From the NCBI RefSeq assembly GCF_002086455.1, contig NZ_MVHC01000020.1, positions 1 to 62,362 on the forward strand: 62,362 nt of DNA. Direction: 5' to 3'. Source of the stretch: Mycolicibacter algericus DSM 45454 (GTDB taxonomy: Bacteria > Actinomycetota > Actinomycetes > Mycobacteriales > Mycobacteriaceae). This document shows positions 40,759 through 49,389 of the stretch, one piece after another (positions within the stretch are counted from its first letter, which is position 1; every line of letters begins with the position of its first letter). The notes under the pieces were generated by a model that worked only from the letters and a program-made list of their open reading frames with translations, ran no database searches and was not told the origin of the DNA. The position numbers were made by a program, and so were the translations under genes.

Positions 40759-40792
40759 TATCCTGGCGGGCTCAGAGACTGGAGTCGCATTA

Positions 40793-42232
40793 GTGAGTGA
40801 TCACCGGCAAGTCCTCGACGAGGTCCGACGGGGGATGGTCCCCGCGCACATCTACAACGACGCCGAGATCTTCGAACTCGAACGCGAGCGACTCTTCCGC
40901 CGGGCCTGGATGTTCGTGGCGCACGAGTCGGAGATCCCGCAAGACGGCGACTACGTCGTACGGCGACTCCTCAACGACTCGTTCATCATCGCCCGCGACT
41001 CGAAGGGCGACGTGCGGGCCATGTTCAACATGTGCCTGCATCGCGGCATGCAGGTGTGCCGCGCCGAGATGGGCAATGCCTCGAATTTCCGGTGCCCGTA
41101 CCACGGCTGGTCGTACCGCAACGACGGGCGACTCACCGGCCTGCCCTTTCACCAGGAGGCCTACGGCGGCGAGGCAGGCTTCCAGAAACGGGGCCAGACG
41201 CTGTTGCCGGCACCGAACCTGGCCAGCTACAACGGCATGATCTTCATCAGTCTCGACGCGCAAGCCCCGCCACTGGAGGAGTTTCTCGGCGACTTCAGGT
41301 TCTACCTCGACTTCTACACCAGGCAAAGCCGAAGCGGTTTGGAGGTGCGCGGCCCGCAGCGGTGGCGCATCAAGGCGAACTGGAAGATCGGCGTCGAGAA
41401 CTTCGCCGGCGACATGTATCACACGCCCCATACCCACGCCTCGGTCGTCGACATCGGGTTGTTCCGCGAACCCAAGGCGCAGAAACGCAAAGACGGCGCC
41501 ACGTATTGGGCCAGCTGTGGCGGTGGCACGACGTACAAGCTGCCGCCGGGCACGTTCGAGGAGCGGATGCGCTACGTCGGCTACCCCGACGACATGGTGG
41601 GGCGAATCAAACAAGTGTGGTCCGAGGACCATCAGCGCGTCGTCGGCGACGACGGCTTCATGATCTCGGCGGCATCCTGCTTTCCGAACCTGAGCCTGGT
41701 GCACAATTGGCCGAAGATCCAAGACAGCGACGATGTGTTGCCGTTCATATCGATTCGCACCTGGCAGCCGATCAGCGAGAACGAAACCGAGGTGTATTCG
41801 TGGTTCGCGGTCGACGCAGCGGCGCCCGAGCAGTTCAAAAAGGACTCCTACAAGGCCTACCTGATGTGCTTCGGTTCCACCGGCATGTTCGAACAGGACG
41901 ATGTGGAGAACTGGGTCTCGCTGACCAATACCGCTGCCGGCGCCATGGCCCGCCAACTACTGCTCAACGGCCGGATGGGGTTGCTCGCTGACGGAACACC
42001 GGTGGTGAATGCGTTGCCGCCGGAACAGTTCCATGGACCGGGTGTCGCCCAGGTCGGCTACAACGAGAACAACCAGCGCGCCATCCTGCGGATGTGGGCA
42101 GATCACCTGCAGCTGCCTCCGGTGCCGCTGGAGCCGGCGGTTATCGGCGGACAGCCCGATGGGATCACCCCGCTGGTGCAGACCAACGGCACGTCGGCAT
42201 GCCGGACCGCCTACCAGGAGGCCCGGGCATGA
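40793..42232 (+). CDS. Rieske aromatic ring-hydroxylating dioxygenase, alpha subunit
   Basis: Catalytic subunit adding O2 across an aromatic ring to form a cis-dihydrodiol. The 479-aa product has the Rieske [2Fe-2S] ligands C81, H83, C101, H104 (MCLHRG...CPYHGW) and the mononuclear iron site: bridging D207, H210, H215 (NFAGDMYHTPHTH) and D370 (EQDDVENW). The operon (dehydrogenase, decarboxylase-like aldolase, protocatechuate genes) suggests an aromatic dicarboxylate such as phthalate; this is inference. GTG start, GGAG upstream. No ferredoxin or reductase gene is in the window. Confidence 0.9.
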   Translation: MSDHRQVLDEVRRGMVPAHIYNDAEIFELERERLFRRAWMFVAHESEIPQDGDYVVRRLLNDSFIIARDSKGDVRAMFNMCLHRGMQVCRAEMGNASNFRCPYHGWSYRNDGRLTGLPFHQEAYGGEAGFQKRGQTLLPAPNLASYNGMIFISLDAQAPPLEEFLGDFRFYLDFYTRQSRSGLEVRGPQRWRIKANWKIGVENFAGDMYHTPHTHASVVDIGLFREPKAQKRKDGATYWASCGGGTTYKLPPGTFEERMRYVGYPDDMVGRIKQVWSEDHQRVVGDDGFMISAASCFPNLSLVHNWPKIQDSDDVLPFISIRTWQPISENETEVYSWFAVDAAAPEQFKKDSYKAYLMCFGSTGMFEQDDVENWVSLTNTAAGAMARQLLLNGRMGLLADGTPVVNALPPEQFHGPGVAQVGYNENNQRAILRMWADHLQLPPVPLEPAVIGGQPDGITPLVQTNGTSACRTAYQEARA

Positions 42233-42855
42233 CGGCGACCGAACGAGACGAGCGCGCCGGATTCCCCCGGCCGAGCGACGCCGCGCGACCGTGGGAGCTC
42301 GCCGTGCTGGGCGGTGATGCGCCCCGGCAGGTCCGCACCGGCAAGCCGTTGCCGTTCAACGACATCCGGCATCTGCAAGCGCATCAGTTCCTGGTCGATG
42401 AGGCCTATCTGCTGGATGCACAGCGCTACAGCGAATGGCTCGACACCCTCACCGAGGACATCCACTACTTCGCCCCGGTCCGGGTGACCACGGCCTCGGG
42501 CGCCGGATTCGACACCTCGCCCGGCATGGCCCACTTCGACGAGAACAAGTACTCGCTGAACCGACGCGTCGCGCGCTTTGCGACCGAACACGCCTGGACC
42601 GAGGATCCGCCGTCACGGCTGCGCCATCACATCACCAACGTGCGCACCTTCGCCTGCGACGATGACGCGCATCTGATCGTGGAGTCGGCCGAGTTGCTCT
42701 TCCGCAGCCGTGGTGATGTGAACGAGGCCGCGCTGATCTCCTGCGGTCGAGAGGATCTGCTGCGTCTCACCGATCAGGGCTGGAAGCTGGCGCGCCGCAC
42801 GATCTATCTCGACGAGTCGGTCCTTCGCATGCAGAATCTGGCGGTGTTCCTGTGA
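42229..42855 (+). CDS. Ring-hydroxylating dioxygenase, beta subunit
   Basis: Small structural subunit (208 aa) of the alpha3beta3 dioxygenase, with the cone-fold family pattern: FLVDEAYLLDAQRYSEWLDTL, then SRLRHHITNVRTF and WKLARRTIYLDESVL near the C-terminus. The ~35-residue N-terminal extension is poorly conserved. ATG overlaps the alpha stop (ATGA); its stop overlaps the next gene (GTGA). Confidence 0.9.
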   Translation: MTATERDERAGFPRPSDAARPWELAVLGGDAPRQVRTGKPLPFNDIRHLQAHQFLVDEAYLLDAQRYSEWLDTLTEDIHYFAPVRVTTASGAGFDTSPGMAHFDENKYSLNRRVARFATEHAWTEDPPSRLRHHITNVRTFACDDDAHLIVESAELLFRSRGDVNEAALISCGREDLLRLTDQGWKLARRTIYLDESVLRMQNLAVFL

Positions 42856-43112
42856 GTGAACTCGAAGACCTCATCGACTGCTCGGTGGGCGAAACCATCA
42901 CCATCGCCAATGAATTCACCGAGGTGACCTTGCGCCGAGTCGACACCCGCAACGGTTCGCGGCTGCTCGTCACCTCACCGAAGTCGGGACAGTGGATCAG
43001 TCTCGACGCCTTGGAGATCGAAGCACTGACGTGGCAGAACGCCTACACCCTGGCGGCGATGGTCGGAAAGATGCACGAATCGCTGCTGTGCGACGAAGCC
43101 GAACTGCCATGA
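42852..43112 (+). CDS. Small 86-aa protein of unknown function in the dioxygenase operon
   Basis: An 86-aa acidic protein beginning MSELEDLIDCSVGETITI. It has a predicted beta-rich first half (VTLRRVDTRNGSRLLVTS) and a helical end (WQNAYTLAAMVGKMHESLL). Only two cysteines (C10, C80), so it is not a [2Fe-2S] or [3Fe-4S] ferredoxin. Four-base overlaps with both neighbours show it is translated with the dioxygenase. It could be an accessory or assembly subunit. Similar short proteins in such operons may carry the label dihydrodiol dehydrogenase in databases, but no Rossmann motif is visible here. Confidence 0.8.
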   Translation: MSELEDLIDCSVGETITIANEFTEVTLRRVDTRNGSRLLVTSPKSGQWISLDALEIEALTWQNAYTLAAMVGKMHESLLCDEAELP

Positions 43113-43924
43113 CGCGATGGCTCGAGGGCAAACGGGCACTGGTCGTCGGCGCTGGGTCCGGTATCGGTCGAGCGGTCGTGGACGCATATCTCGAAGAGGG
43201 AGCGCAGGTCGCCGTCCTGGAGCGCGATACCGCCAAATGCGCTGCCCTGCAGGAGCAGTTGCCGGGGCTGCCGGTGACACGGGGAGATGCGACAATGGCC
43301 GAGGCCAACGCGCGTGCCGTCGCCGCCGCCGTCGCGTCCTTCGGCGGACTGGACACGCTGGTCAACTGCGTCGGGATCTTCGACTTCTACCAGGGCATCA
43401 GTGACATATCGACCGATGAGCTTGCGCCGGCCTTCGACGAGATGTTCACGACCAACGTGTTGAGCCATCTGCAGTCGGTGAAGGCGGCCCTTCCGGCGCT
43501 GCGAGCCCAGGAGCGGTCCTCGATCGTTCTCACCGAGTCCACGTCCTCGTTCCATCCGGGCCGCGGCGGCGTGCTCTACGTCGCCTCGAAGTTCGCGGTT
43601 CGCGGCCTGGTCACCACACTCGCCCACGAACTCGCCCCGCACATCCGCGTCAACGGCGTTGCACCGGGCGGAACGCTGCACACCGACCTGCGCGGCCTGC
43701 GCAACCTGTCGCTGGACCATATCCGGCTGGACGACACCCCCGACCGTGCCCGCGATCTGGCAGCACGCACCCCACTCAATGTCGCCCTCACACCGCAGGA
43801 TCACGCCTGGAGTTTTGTGTTCCTGGCATCGGACCGCTCCCGCGGCATCACCGCCGGAAGCATCCACCCCGACGGCGGGTTCGGGATGGGTAAAGCCGCA
43901 GCGCCCACCGGGGACAACGCGTGA
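43109..43924 (+). CDS. Short-chain dehydrogenase, probable cis-dihydrodiol dehydrogenase
   Basis: The 271-aa SDR has the cofactor loop VVGAGSGIG (12-20), NAG-like segment VNCVGIFDF, catalytic Ser region VLTESTSS, and Y157/K161 in YVASK. It resembles BphB/HcaB-type cis-diol dehydrogenases that rearomatise the dioxygenase product to a catechol. The ATG at 43109 overlaps the upstream stop. The operon position directly after the dioxygenase supports the role. Confidence 0.87.
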   Translation: MTRWLEGKRALVVGAGSGIGRAVVDAYLEEGAQVAVLERDTAKCAALQEQLPGLPVTRGDATMAEANARAVAAAVASFGGLDTLVNCVGIFDFYQGISDISTDELAPAFDEMFTTNVLSHLQSVKAALPALRAQERSSIVLTESTSSFHPGRGGVLYVASKFAVRGLVTTLAHELAPHIRVNGVAPGGTLHTDLRGLRNLSLDHIRLDDTPDRARDLAARTPLNVALTPQDHAWSFVFLASDRSRGITAGSIHPDGGFGMGKAAAPTGDNA

Positions 43925-44649
43925 CGGCAGCCGACCTGACGGTGCTACGGGCCGAGATCGCACAAGCGTGCCGAGTGGCTGCATCACGCGGCCTCGTCGA
44001 CGGCATTCTCGGACACATCAGTGCCCGAATCGACGAAGATCACCTGCTCATCCGGTGCCGCAGCCACTCCGACGACGGTGTGGCATTCACCCGACCCGAC
44101 GACATCCGCCTCATCCGCTTCGACGGAACACCCGGGGCGACAGGCGAACTGGACGGCTACCGGGTACCCAACGAGTTGCCGATCCACGTCGAGACGCTGC
44201 TGGCACATCCCGAGCACCGCGCGGTGGCCCACCTGCATCCGCCGACCGTCGTGGCGGCTGATCTGGCCGGTATCACAATCGAACCCATCTACGGCGCCTT
44301 CGATATCCCGGGCGCACGGCTGGCCCGTGACGGTGTTCCGGTCTATCCGAGGGCCGTGCTGATCCGCAGCGCGGAACTGGGCAAGGAGATGGTCGCCGCC
44401 ATGCGGGGAAAGCCGGTGGTGATCTGTCGTGGCCACGGCATCACCAGTGCCGCCGCCACGGTCCCCCAGGCCGTCCTGCAAGCGATCAGCCTCGACCAGT
44501 TGGCGGCCATGTCGCTGCGCATCCGCGCCGCGGGCGGCACGTTGACACCGATCGACGAGTCGGATTGGGCAGATCTGCCCGATTTGGGCCCGTCGTTCAC
44601 CGCAGACGCGGCCTGGCGCCATGAGATCGCCCGAGTGGAAACCGGCTGA
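43921..44649 (+). CDS. Class II aldolase/adducin family protein, probable aromatic decarboxylase
   Basis: The 242-aa zinc enzyme has the ligand motif HLHPP, a third histidine in CRGHGITSAA, and the acidic NELPIHVE segment. In Gram-positive phthalate degradation, PhtC (3,4-dihydroxyphthalate 2-decarboxylase) belongs to this family and yields protocatechuate. The next genes are protocatechuate 3,4-dioxygenase, so the same decarboxylation is the best guess. GTG start overlapping the SDR stop. A 30-nt gap then leads to pcaH. Confidence 0.82.
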   Translation: MTAADLTVLRAEIAQACRVAASRGLVDGILGHISARIDEDHLLIRCRSHSDDGVAFTRPDDIRLIRFDGTPGATGELDGYRVPNELPIHVETLLAHPEHRAVAHLHPPTVVAADLAGITIEPIYGAFDIPGARLARDGVPVYPRAVLIRSAELGKEMVAAMRGKPVVICRGHGITSAAATVPQAVLQAISLDQLAAMSLRIRAAGGTLTPIDESDWADLPDLGPSFTADAAWRHEIARVETG

Positions 44650-44679
44650 ACCGATGGCGCCTACCGATACCGTGACGCT

Positions 44680-45426
44680 ATGACCGGCCAGGCGGAGATC
44701 AGCGCAGAGATCGCGGCGATCCAGGCCGAGTACCCGACCGCAGGTACCCAGGAGAGCCAACCGAGGCTGGACTATCCGCCGTATCGCAGCAGCAGGCTTC
44801 GCCATCCCAAAAGGCCTCTACACCTCACCGATCCGGAGACCGTCGAGTTGCGGGGGCCCTGCTTCGGCGACTCCGATGTCGATGCAGCCGACGCCGATCT
44901 GACGGCCCAGCACCCCGGCGAACCGATCGGCGAGCGCATCGTGGTGACCGGGCGCATCCTTGACGGTGACGGCAGGCCGGTGCGTCGGCAACTCGTCGAG
45001 ATCTGGCAGGCCAACGCCAGCGGCCGCTACATCCACCAGTGGGATCAGCACCCGGCGCCGTTGGACCCCAATTTCACCGGCGCGGGACGTTGCCTCACCG
45101 ACGACGACGGCTCCTACCGGTTCACGACGATCAAACCGGGCCCCTACCCGTGGCGTAACCACCACAACGCTTGGCGCCCCGCGCATATCCATTTCTCGGT
45201 GTTCGGCAGTGATTTCACGCAGCGGATGATCACTCAGATGTACTTCCCGGGCGACCCGCTGTTCGCGTTGGACCCGATCTACCAGTCAATCACCGATCAG
45301 CAGGCCCGCGACCGGCTCGTCGCGAGCTACGACCACGACATCACCAGCCACGAATGGGCCACGGGCTACCGATGGGACGTGGTGCTCACCGGTCCGGCAG
45401 CAACGCCGTGCGAGGAGCCGCGATGA
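44680..45426 (+). CDS. pcaH: Protocatechuate 3,4-dioxygenase, beta subunit
   Basis: Intradiol dioxygenase subunit carrying the Fe(III) site. The 248-aa product has ligands Y117 (SGRYIHQW), Y156 (PYPWRN), H169 and H171 (RPAHIHF). With PcaG it cleaves protocatechuate between the two hydroxyls to 3-carboxy-cis,cis-muconate. It overlaps pcaG by 4 nt. Confidence 0.96.
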   Translation: MTGQAEISAEIAAIQAEYPTAGTQESQPRLDYPPYRSSRLRHPKRPLHLTDPETVELRGPCFGDSDVDAADADLTAQHPGEPIGERIVVTGRILDGDGRPVRRQLVEIWQANASGRYIHQWDQHPAPLDPNFTGAGRCLTDDDGSYRFTTIKPGPYPWRNHHNAWRPAHIHFSVFGSDFTQRMITQMYFPGDPLFALDPIYQSITDQQARDRLVASYDHDITSHEWATGYRWDVVLTGPAATPCEEPR

Positions 45427-45974
45427 CCAGGTTGACCGCCACCCCGGGGCAGACCGTCGGCCCGTTCTTCGGGTTCGCGTTGCCGTTCGACCGTGGCAAC
45501 GAACTCGTCTCCCCCGGCTCACCCGATGCCATCCGCCTGCACGGCACCGTCACCGACGGCGCCGGAGCGCCGGTTCCCGATGCGTTGCTGGAGATCTGGC
45601 AGCCCGATACCGACGGCTCGGTGTCAACGGCCACCGGGTCCTTTCGCCGGGACGGCCGGGCGTTCACCGGCTGGGGACGCGCTGAGACCGACGCGCACGG
45701 TCATTACAGCTTCACGACGATCAAACCCGGTGCGCGGCAACGGTTGACACCATTCATCGCGGTCACCGTGTTCGCACGCGGTCTGCTGAACCGGTTGTTC
45801 ACCCGCGCCTACCTGCCCGACGAGCGACTCCAGGCCGACCGACTGCTCAGCTCGCTGCCCGACGATCGGCGCCATACCCTCATCGCGGTGCCCGACGAGC
45901 AAGGTTTCCGTTTCGACATCAGGCTGCAGGGCCTCGAGGAGACGGTGTTCCTACGTTATCGGGGGCAACCGTGA
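45423..45974 (+). CDS. pcaG: Protocatechuate 3,4-dioxygenase, alpha subunit
   Basis: The 183-aa partner of PcaH has the intradiol fold (TPGQTVGPFFGFAL, ALLEIWQPDTDG, YSFTTIKPG) but lacks the iron ligands, as expected for the alpha subunit. The ATG at 45423 overlaps the pcaH stop; the stop overlaps the pcaB GTG start. Confidence 0.95.
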   Translation: MTRLTATPGQTVGPFFGFALPFDRGNELVSPGSPDAIRLHGTVTDGAGAPVPDALLEIWQPDTDGSVSTATGSFRRDGRAFTGWGRAETDAHGHYSFTTIKPGARQRLTPFIAVTVFARGLLNRLFTRAYLPDERLQADRLLSSLPDDRRHTLIAVPDEQGFRFDIRLQGLEETVFLRYRGQP

Positions 45975-47170
45975 CGGACTTGTTGTGGCCCGGCGACCAC
46001 CGGGCGGGGCACATCTTCAGCGACGCGGCGTTTCTGACCGCAATGGCACGGGTCGAAAACGCTTGGCTCAGTGTGCTCGTCGACGCCGGTATCGCGCCGG
46101 ACTCGGCGCGAGCCGATCTGACCGCGACGATCGCGGCAACCGACGTCGAGGAGGTGGCCGTAGCGGCCGAGACCACCGGCAACCCGGTGCCCGGGCTGGT
46201 GACCCTGCTTCGTGATCGCACCGGCGGTGAACCGGCACGCTGGCTGCACCGAGGCCTGACCAGCCAGGACGTCGTCGATACCGCGCTGATGCTCTGTCTT
46301 CGCGATGCCCTGGAGCGGATCCACGGCGAAACCGTCGCGCAGGTGCGCAGGTTGGCCGAGCTGGCCGAAACCTACCGCGACAACCCCATGCTCGCCCGCA
46401 CCCTGACCCAGCCCGCGCTGCCCACGACGATCGGCATGAAGGTCGCACATTGGCTTGGCGGGGTTCTCGACGCGGCCGACTCGTTAGCCGCACTGCCGGC
46501 ACTTCCGGTTCAGGCCGGTGGCGCCGCGGGGACGCTGGCGGCTGCCACCGAGCTAGCCGGCTCACCCGGTGACGCCGTCACACTGTCAGGGCGACTGGCC
46601 GCCGCGCTTGATCTCACCGACAGCCCACCATGGCACACCACCCGGTCCGTTTTGACCCGTGTGGGCGACGCGTTGGCGACGTGTTGCGACGCCTGGGGCC
46701 ACATCGCCGGCGATGTTGCGATCGGCAGCAGGGCCGAGGTCGGCGAACTGGCGGAGGGCCGAGGTGGCGGTTCATCTACCATGCCGCACAAGAGCAATCC
46801 GGTGTTGTCCATCCTGATCCGGCGCGCCGCGTTGGTTGCGCCGTCGCTGAGTGCCGCCGTGCACGTCGCGTCGGCAGCCAGCGTCGATGAGCGCTCCGAC
46901 GGCGGCTGGCATGCCGAATGGGCCACTCTCCGAACATTGAGCCGTCACACCGTCGTGGCCGCGGCCCAGACCGCCGAACTGCTCGCCGGCCTGGTGATCG
47001 ACACCGACCGTGCCGCGGCGAATCTGGCCGCCGCCGGTGATCTGCTCGCAGAGCAGCGGTCCATGACCGAGTTGACCAGTCGTACGGCTCGGCGCGACTA
47101 CACCGGCGCGGCAGGCCATCTCATCGATGTCGTGCTGCAACGCGCGCGCCACACGACGGGAGTGACATGA
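45971..47170 (+). CDS. pcaB: 3-carboxy-cis,cis-muconate cycloisomerase
   Basis: Fumarase/argininosuccinate-lyase superfamily enzyme lactonising carboxymuconate to 4-carboxymuconolactone. The 399-aa product carries the superfamily signature GGSSTMPHKSNPV, TSQDVVDTALML and the early HIFSDAAFLTAMARVENAW block. GTG start overlapping pcaG. The length is shorter than the ~450 aa of some proteobacterial PcaB but usual for actinobacteria. Confidence 0.94.
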   Translation: MTDLLWPGDHRAGHIFSDAAFLTAMARVENAWLSVLVDAGIAPDSARADLTATIAATDVEEVAVAAETTGNPVPGLVTLLRDRTGGEPARWLHRGLTSQDVVDTALMLCLRDALERIHGETVAQVRRLAELAETYRDNPMLARTLTQPALPTTIGMKVAHWLGGVLDAADSLAALPALPVQAGGAAGTLAAATELAGSPGDAVTLSGRLAAALDLTDSPPWHTTRSVLTRVGDALATCCDAWGHIAGDVAIGSRAEVGELAEGRGGGSSTMPHKSNPVLSILIRRAALVAPSLSAAVHVASAASVDERSDGGWHAEWATLRTLSRHTVVAAAQTAELLAGLVIDTDRAAANLAAAGDLLAEQRSMTELTSRTARRDYTGAAGHLIDVVLQRARHTTGVT

Positions 47171-48327
47171 GCGTGCCAGGGCTGGTCGGGACCGACTTCG
47201 GCGGACCGCCGGACGCGGATCTGCTGCTGCTGGGGCCATCACTGGGCACATCGGCAAGCGCGCTGTGGGGCGCGGCCGCTGAACGACTCGCCGAGCACGT
47301 GCGCGTCGTCGCGTGGGATCTTCCCGGCCACGGCCATAGCCCGGCAGGGCGATTCGGGATACCGGATCTGGCAACCGGCGTGCTTGCGTTGGCCGACGAG
47401 ATCGGCCCGCACACTGCGTTCCACTACGCCGGTGTCTCCATCGCGGGTGCGGTCGGCCTGCAATTGCTGCTCGATGCCCCCGAGCGGTTGTCGAGCGCCA
47501 CGCTGCTGTGCACCGGCGCCAGCATCGGACGGGCCGAGGATTGGGCCAACCGCGCCGCCACCGTGCGCACATCGGGCACCGGCGCGGTCATCGAGTCTTC
47601 CCTGCAACGCTGGTTCGCCCCTGGTTTCGCCGCCGGCCGGCCCGATGCGGTCGCGGCGCTGTCGGAGGCGCTGAGCCTCACCGACACTGAATCGTATGCG
47701 CAAGCGTGCGAGGCCCTGGCCAATTTCGATGTCACCGCGCGACTTGCTCAGATCACGGTGCCCGTGTTGGCCGTTGCGGGCTCGGAAGATGTCGCCACTC
47801 CCCCGGAATCGCTGCGGCGTATCGCTTCCGGCGCCCGGCACGGCCGGCTGGTGACACTCGACGGCGTTGGTCACCTAGCACCACTCGAGGCGCCCGAGGC
47901 CACCGCCAACCTGATTCTCGACCAGCTGATGGTGCGCGACCCGGTCTACACCTCGGGCATGGCCGTGCGACGACAGGTTCTCGGCGATGCCCACGTCGAT
48001 CGGGCGATCGCGCGCACCACCGACTTCACCGCCGACTTTCAGGACCTGATCACCCGCTACGCGTGGGGCAGCATCTGGACCCGGGACGGCCTCGACCGAC
48101 GCAGCCGGTCGATCGTCACGCTGACCGCGCTGGTGGCCCGCGGCCACCATGAGGAGTTGGCAATGCATCTGCGCGCAGCGCGCCGCAACGGTCTCAGTGA
48201 CGACGAGATCAAGGAGGTGCTATTGCAGACCGCCGTCTATTGCGGTGTGCCCGATGCCAATGCGGCGTTCCGCATCGCAGCGCGGGTGCTCGCCGACCAC
48301 GAGAGTTCGGACGGCGACGCACCCTGA
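47167..48327 (+). CDS. pcaL: Fused enol-lactone hydrolase / carboxymuconolactone decarboxylase
   Basis: The 386-aa fusion: residues about 1-260 are the PcaD alpha/beta hydrolase (oxyanion GPSLGTSASALW, nucleophile in YAGVSIAGAVG, histidine in GVGHLAPLE), and about 265-380 the PcaC decarboxylase (RSRSIVTLTALVARGHHEELAMHLRAARRNG). Together they take 4-carboxymuconolactone to beta-ketoadipate. PcaL fusions are typical of actinobacteria. It is the last gene of the island; pcaIJ and pcaF are absent, so the final thiolytic steps must be encoded elsewhere. Confidence 0.95.
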   Translation: MSVPGLVGTDFGGPPDADLLLLGPSLGTSASALWGAAAERLAEHVRVVAWDLPGHGHSPAGRFGIPDLATGVLALADEIGPHTAFHYAGVSIAGAVGLQLLLDAPERLSSATLLCTGASIGRAEDWANRAATVRTSGTGAVIESSLQRWFAPGFAAGRPDAVAALSEALSLTDTESYAQACEALANFDVTARLAQITVPVLAVAGSEDVATPPESLRRIASGARHGRLVTLDGVGHLAPLEAPEATANLILDQLMVRDPVYTSGMAVRRQVLGDAHVDRAIARTTDFTADFQDLITRYAWGSIWTRDGLDRRSRSIVTLTALVARGHHEELAMHLRAARRNGLSDDEIKEVLLQTAVYCGVPDANAAFRIAARVLADHESSDGDAP

Positions 48328-48372
48328 TCCGATGAGCGGCGGTCCCATCGCGGCTGGGCCGCTGCCGCAGCC

Positions 48373-49389
48373 TCAGAGCAGGCCCAGGATCCGATCGCCG
48401 GTCGCGGCCGTGGACAACTTCGCCTCACCTCGGGTGGCCAGGTGCTCGGCGACGGCCTGGTCGACCCGCTCGGCTGCGGTGTCCTCGCCGACGTGTGCCA
48501 GCAGCAACGCCACCGACATGATCGCCGCGGTCGGATCGGCGATGCCCTGACCGGCGATGTCCGGCGCGCTGCCATGCACCGGTTCGAACATCGACGGGTT
48601 GGTGCGGGTGGCGTCGATGTTGCCGCTGGCCGCCAGTCCGATACCGCCGCACACCGCGGCCGCCAGGTCGGTGACGATGTCACCGAACAGGTTGTCGGTG
48701 ACGATCACATCGAACCGGCCGGGATCGGTGACCAGATAGATGGTCGCGGCGTCGGTGTGGCAGTAGGCGATCTCGACATCGGGATATTCAGCAGCGATCT
48801 CCTGCACCGTGCGCCACCACAGGTCCCCGGCGAAGTTGAGCACGTTGGTCTTGTGCAACAACGTCAGGTGCTTGCGTCGGCGCTGGGCCCGGCCGAACGC
48901 ATCGTGCACCACGCGGCGCACGCCATATGCGGTGTTGACGCTGACCTCGGAAGCGATCTCGTGCTCGGTGCCGCGCCGCAGGAAACCACCGGTGCCGGCG
49001 TAGGGCCCCTCGGTGCCCTCGCGCACCACCACCAGGTCGATCTCCGGATTGCCGACGAGCGGGCCGCTGACCCCGGGATAGAGCCGGGCCGGACGCAGAT
49101 TGACGTGGTGATCCAGCGCGAAACGTGCTTTGAGCAGCAGGCCGCGCTCCAGCACCCCGGAGGGCACCGAGGGGTCGCCGATCGCGCCGAGCAGGATCAC
49201 ATCGTGTGCGCCGAGCTCCTCGAGCACCGAGTCGGGCAAGACCTCACCGGTGGCGTGATAGCGCTTGGCCCCGAGATCGTAGGTCGTCTTCTCGGTGCCG
49301 GGCAGCACCGCGTCGAGCACCTTGACGGCTTCGGCGATGACCTCCGGGCCGATGCCGTCGCCCGGGATGACCGCGAGTTTGACACTCAT
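48373..49389 (-). CDS. leuB: 3-isopropylmalate dehydrogenase
   Basis: NAD-dependent oxidative decarboxylation of 3-isopropylmalate to 2-oxoisocaproate, the third committed step of leucine synthesis. The 338-aa product has [13 protein letters not shown], the Tyr-Lys catalytic area ([22 protein letters not shown]) and metal ligands in [18 protein letters not shown] overlaps the serA stop (ATGA). It restores synteny with the Rv2995c-Rv2996c pair and marks the right border of the island. Confidence 0.96.
   Translation of the reverse strand: MSVKLAVIPGDGIGPEVIAEAVKVLDAVLPGTEKTTYDLGAKRYHATGEVLPDSVLEELGAHDVILLGAIGDPSVPSGVLERGLLLKARFALDHHVNLRPARLYPGVSGPLVGNPEIDLVVVREGTEGPYAGTGGFLRRGTEHEIASEVSVNTAYGVRRVVHDAFGRAQRRRKHLTLLHKTNVLNFAGDLWWRTVQEIAAEYPDVEIAYCHTDAATIYLVTDPGRFDVIVTDNLFGDIVTDLAAAVCGGIGLAASGNIDATRTNPSMFEPVHGSAPDIAGQGIADPTAAIMSVALLLAHVGEDTAAERVDQAVAEHLATRGEAKLSTAATGDRILGLL

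Noticed and set aside
42852..43112. The 86-aa gene as the missing ferredoxin of the dioxygenase.
   Set aside because: Only two cysteines, far apart, and no CxxCxxC or CxxH motif.
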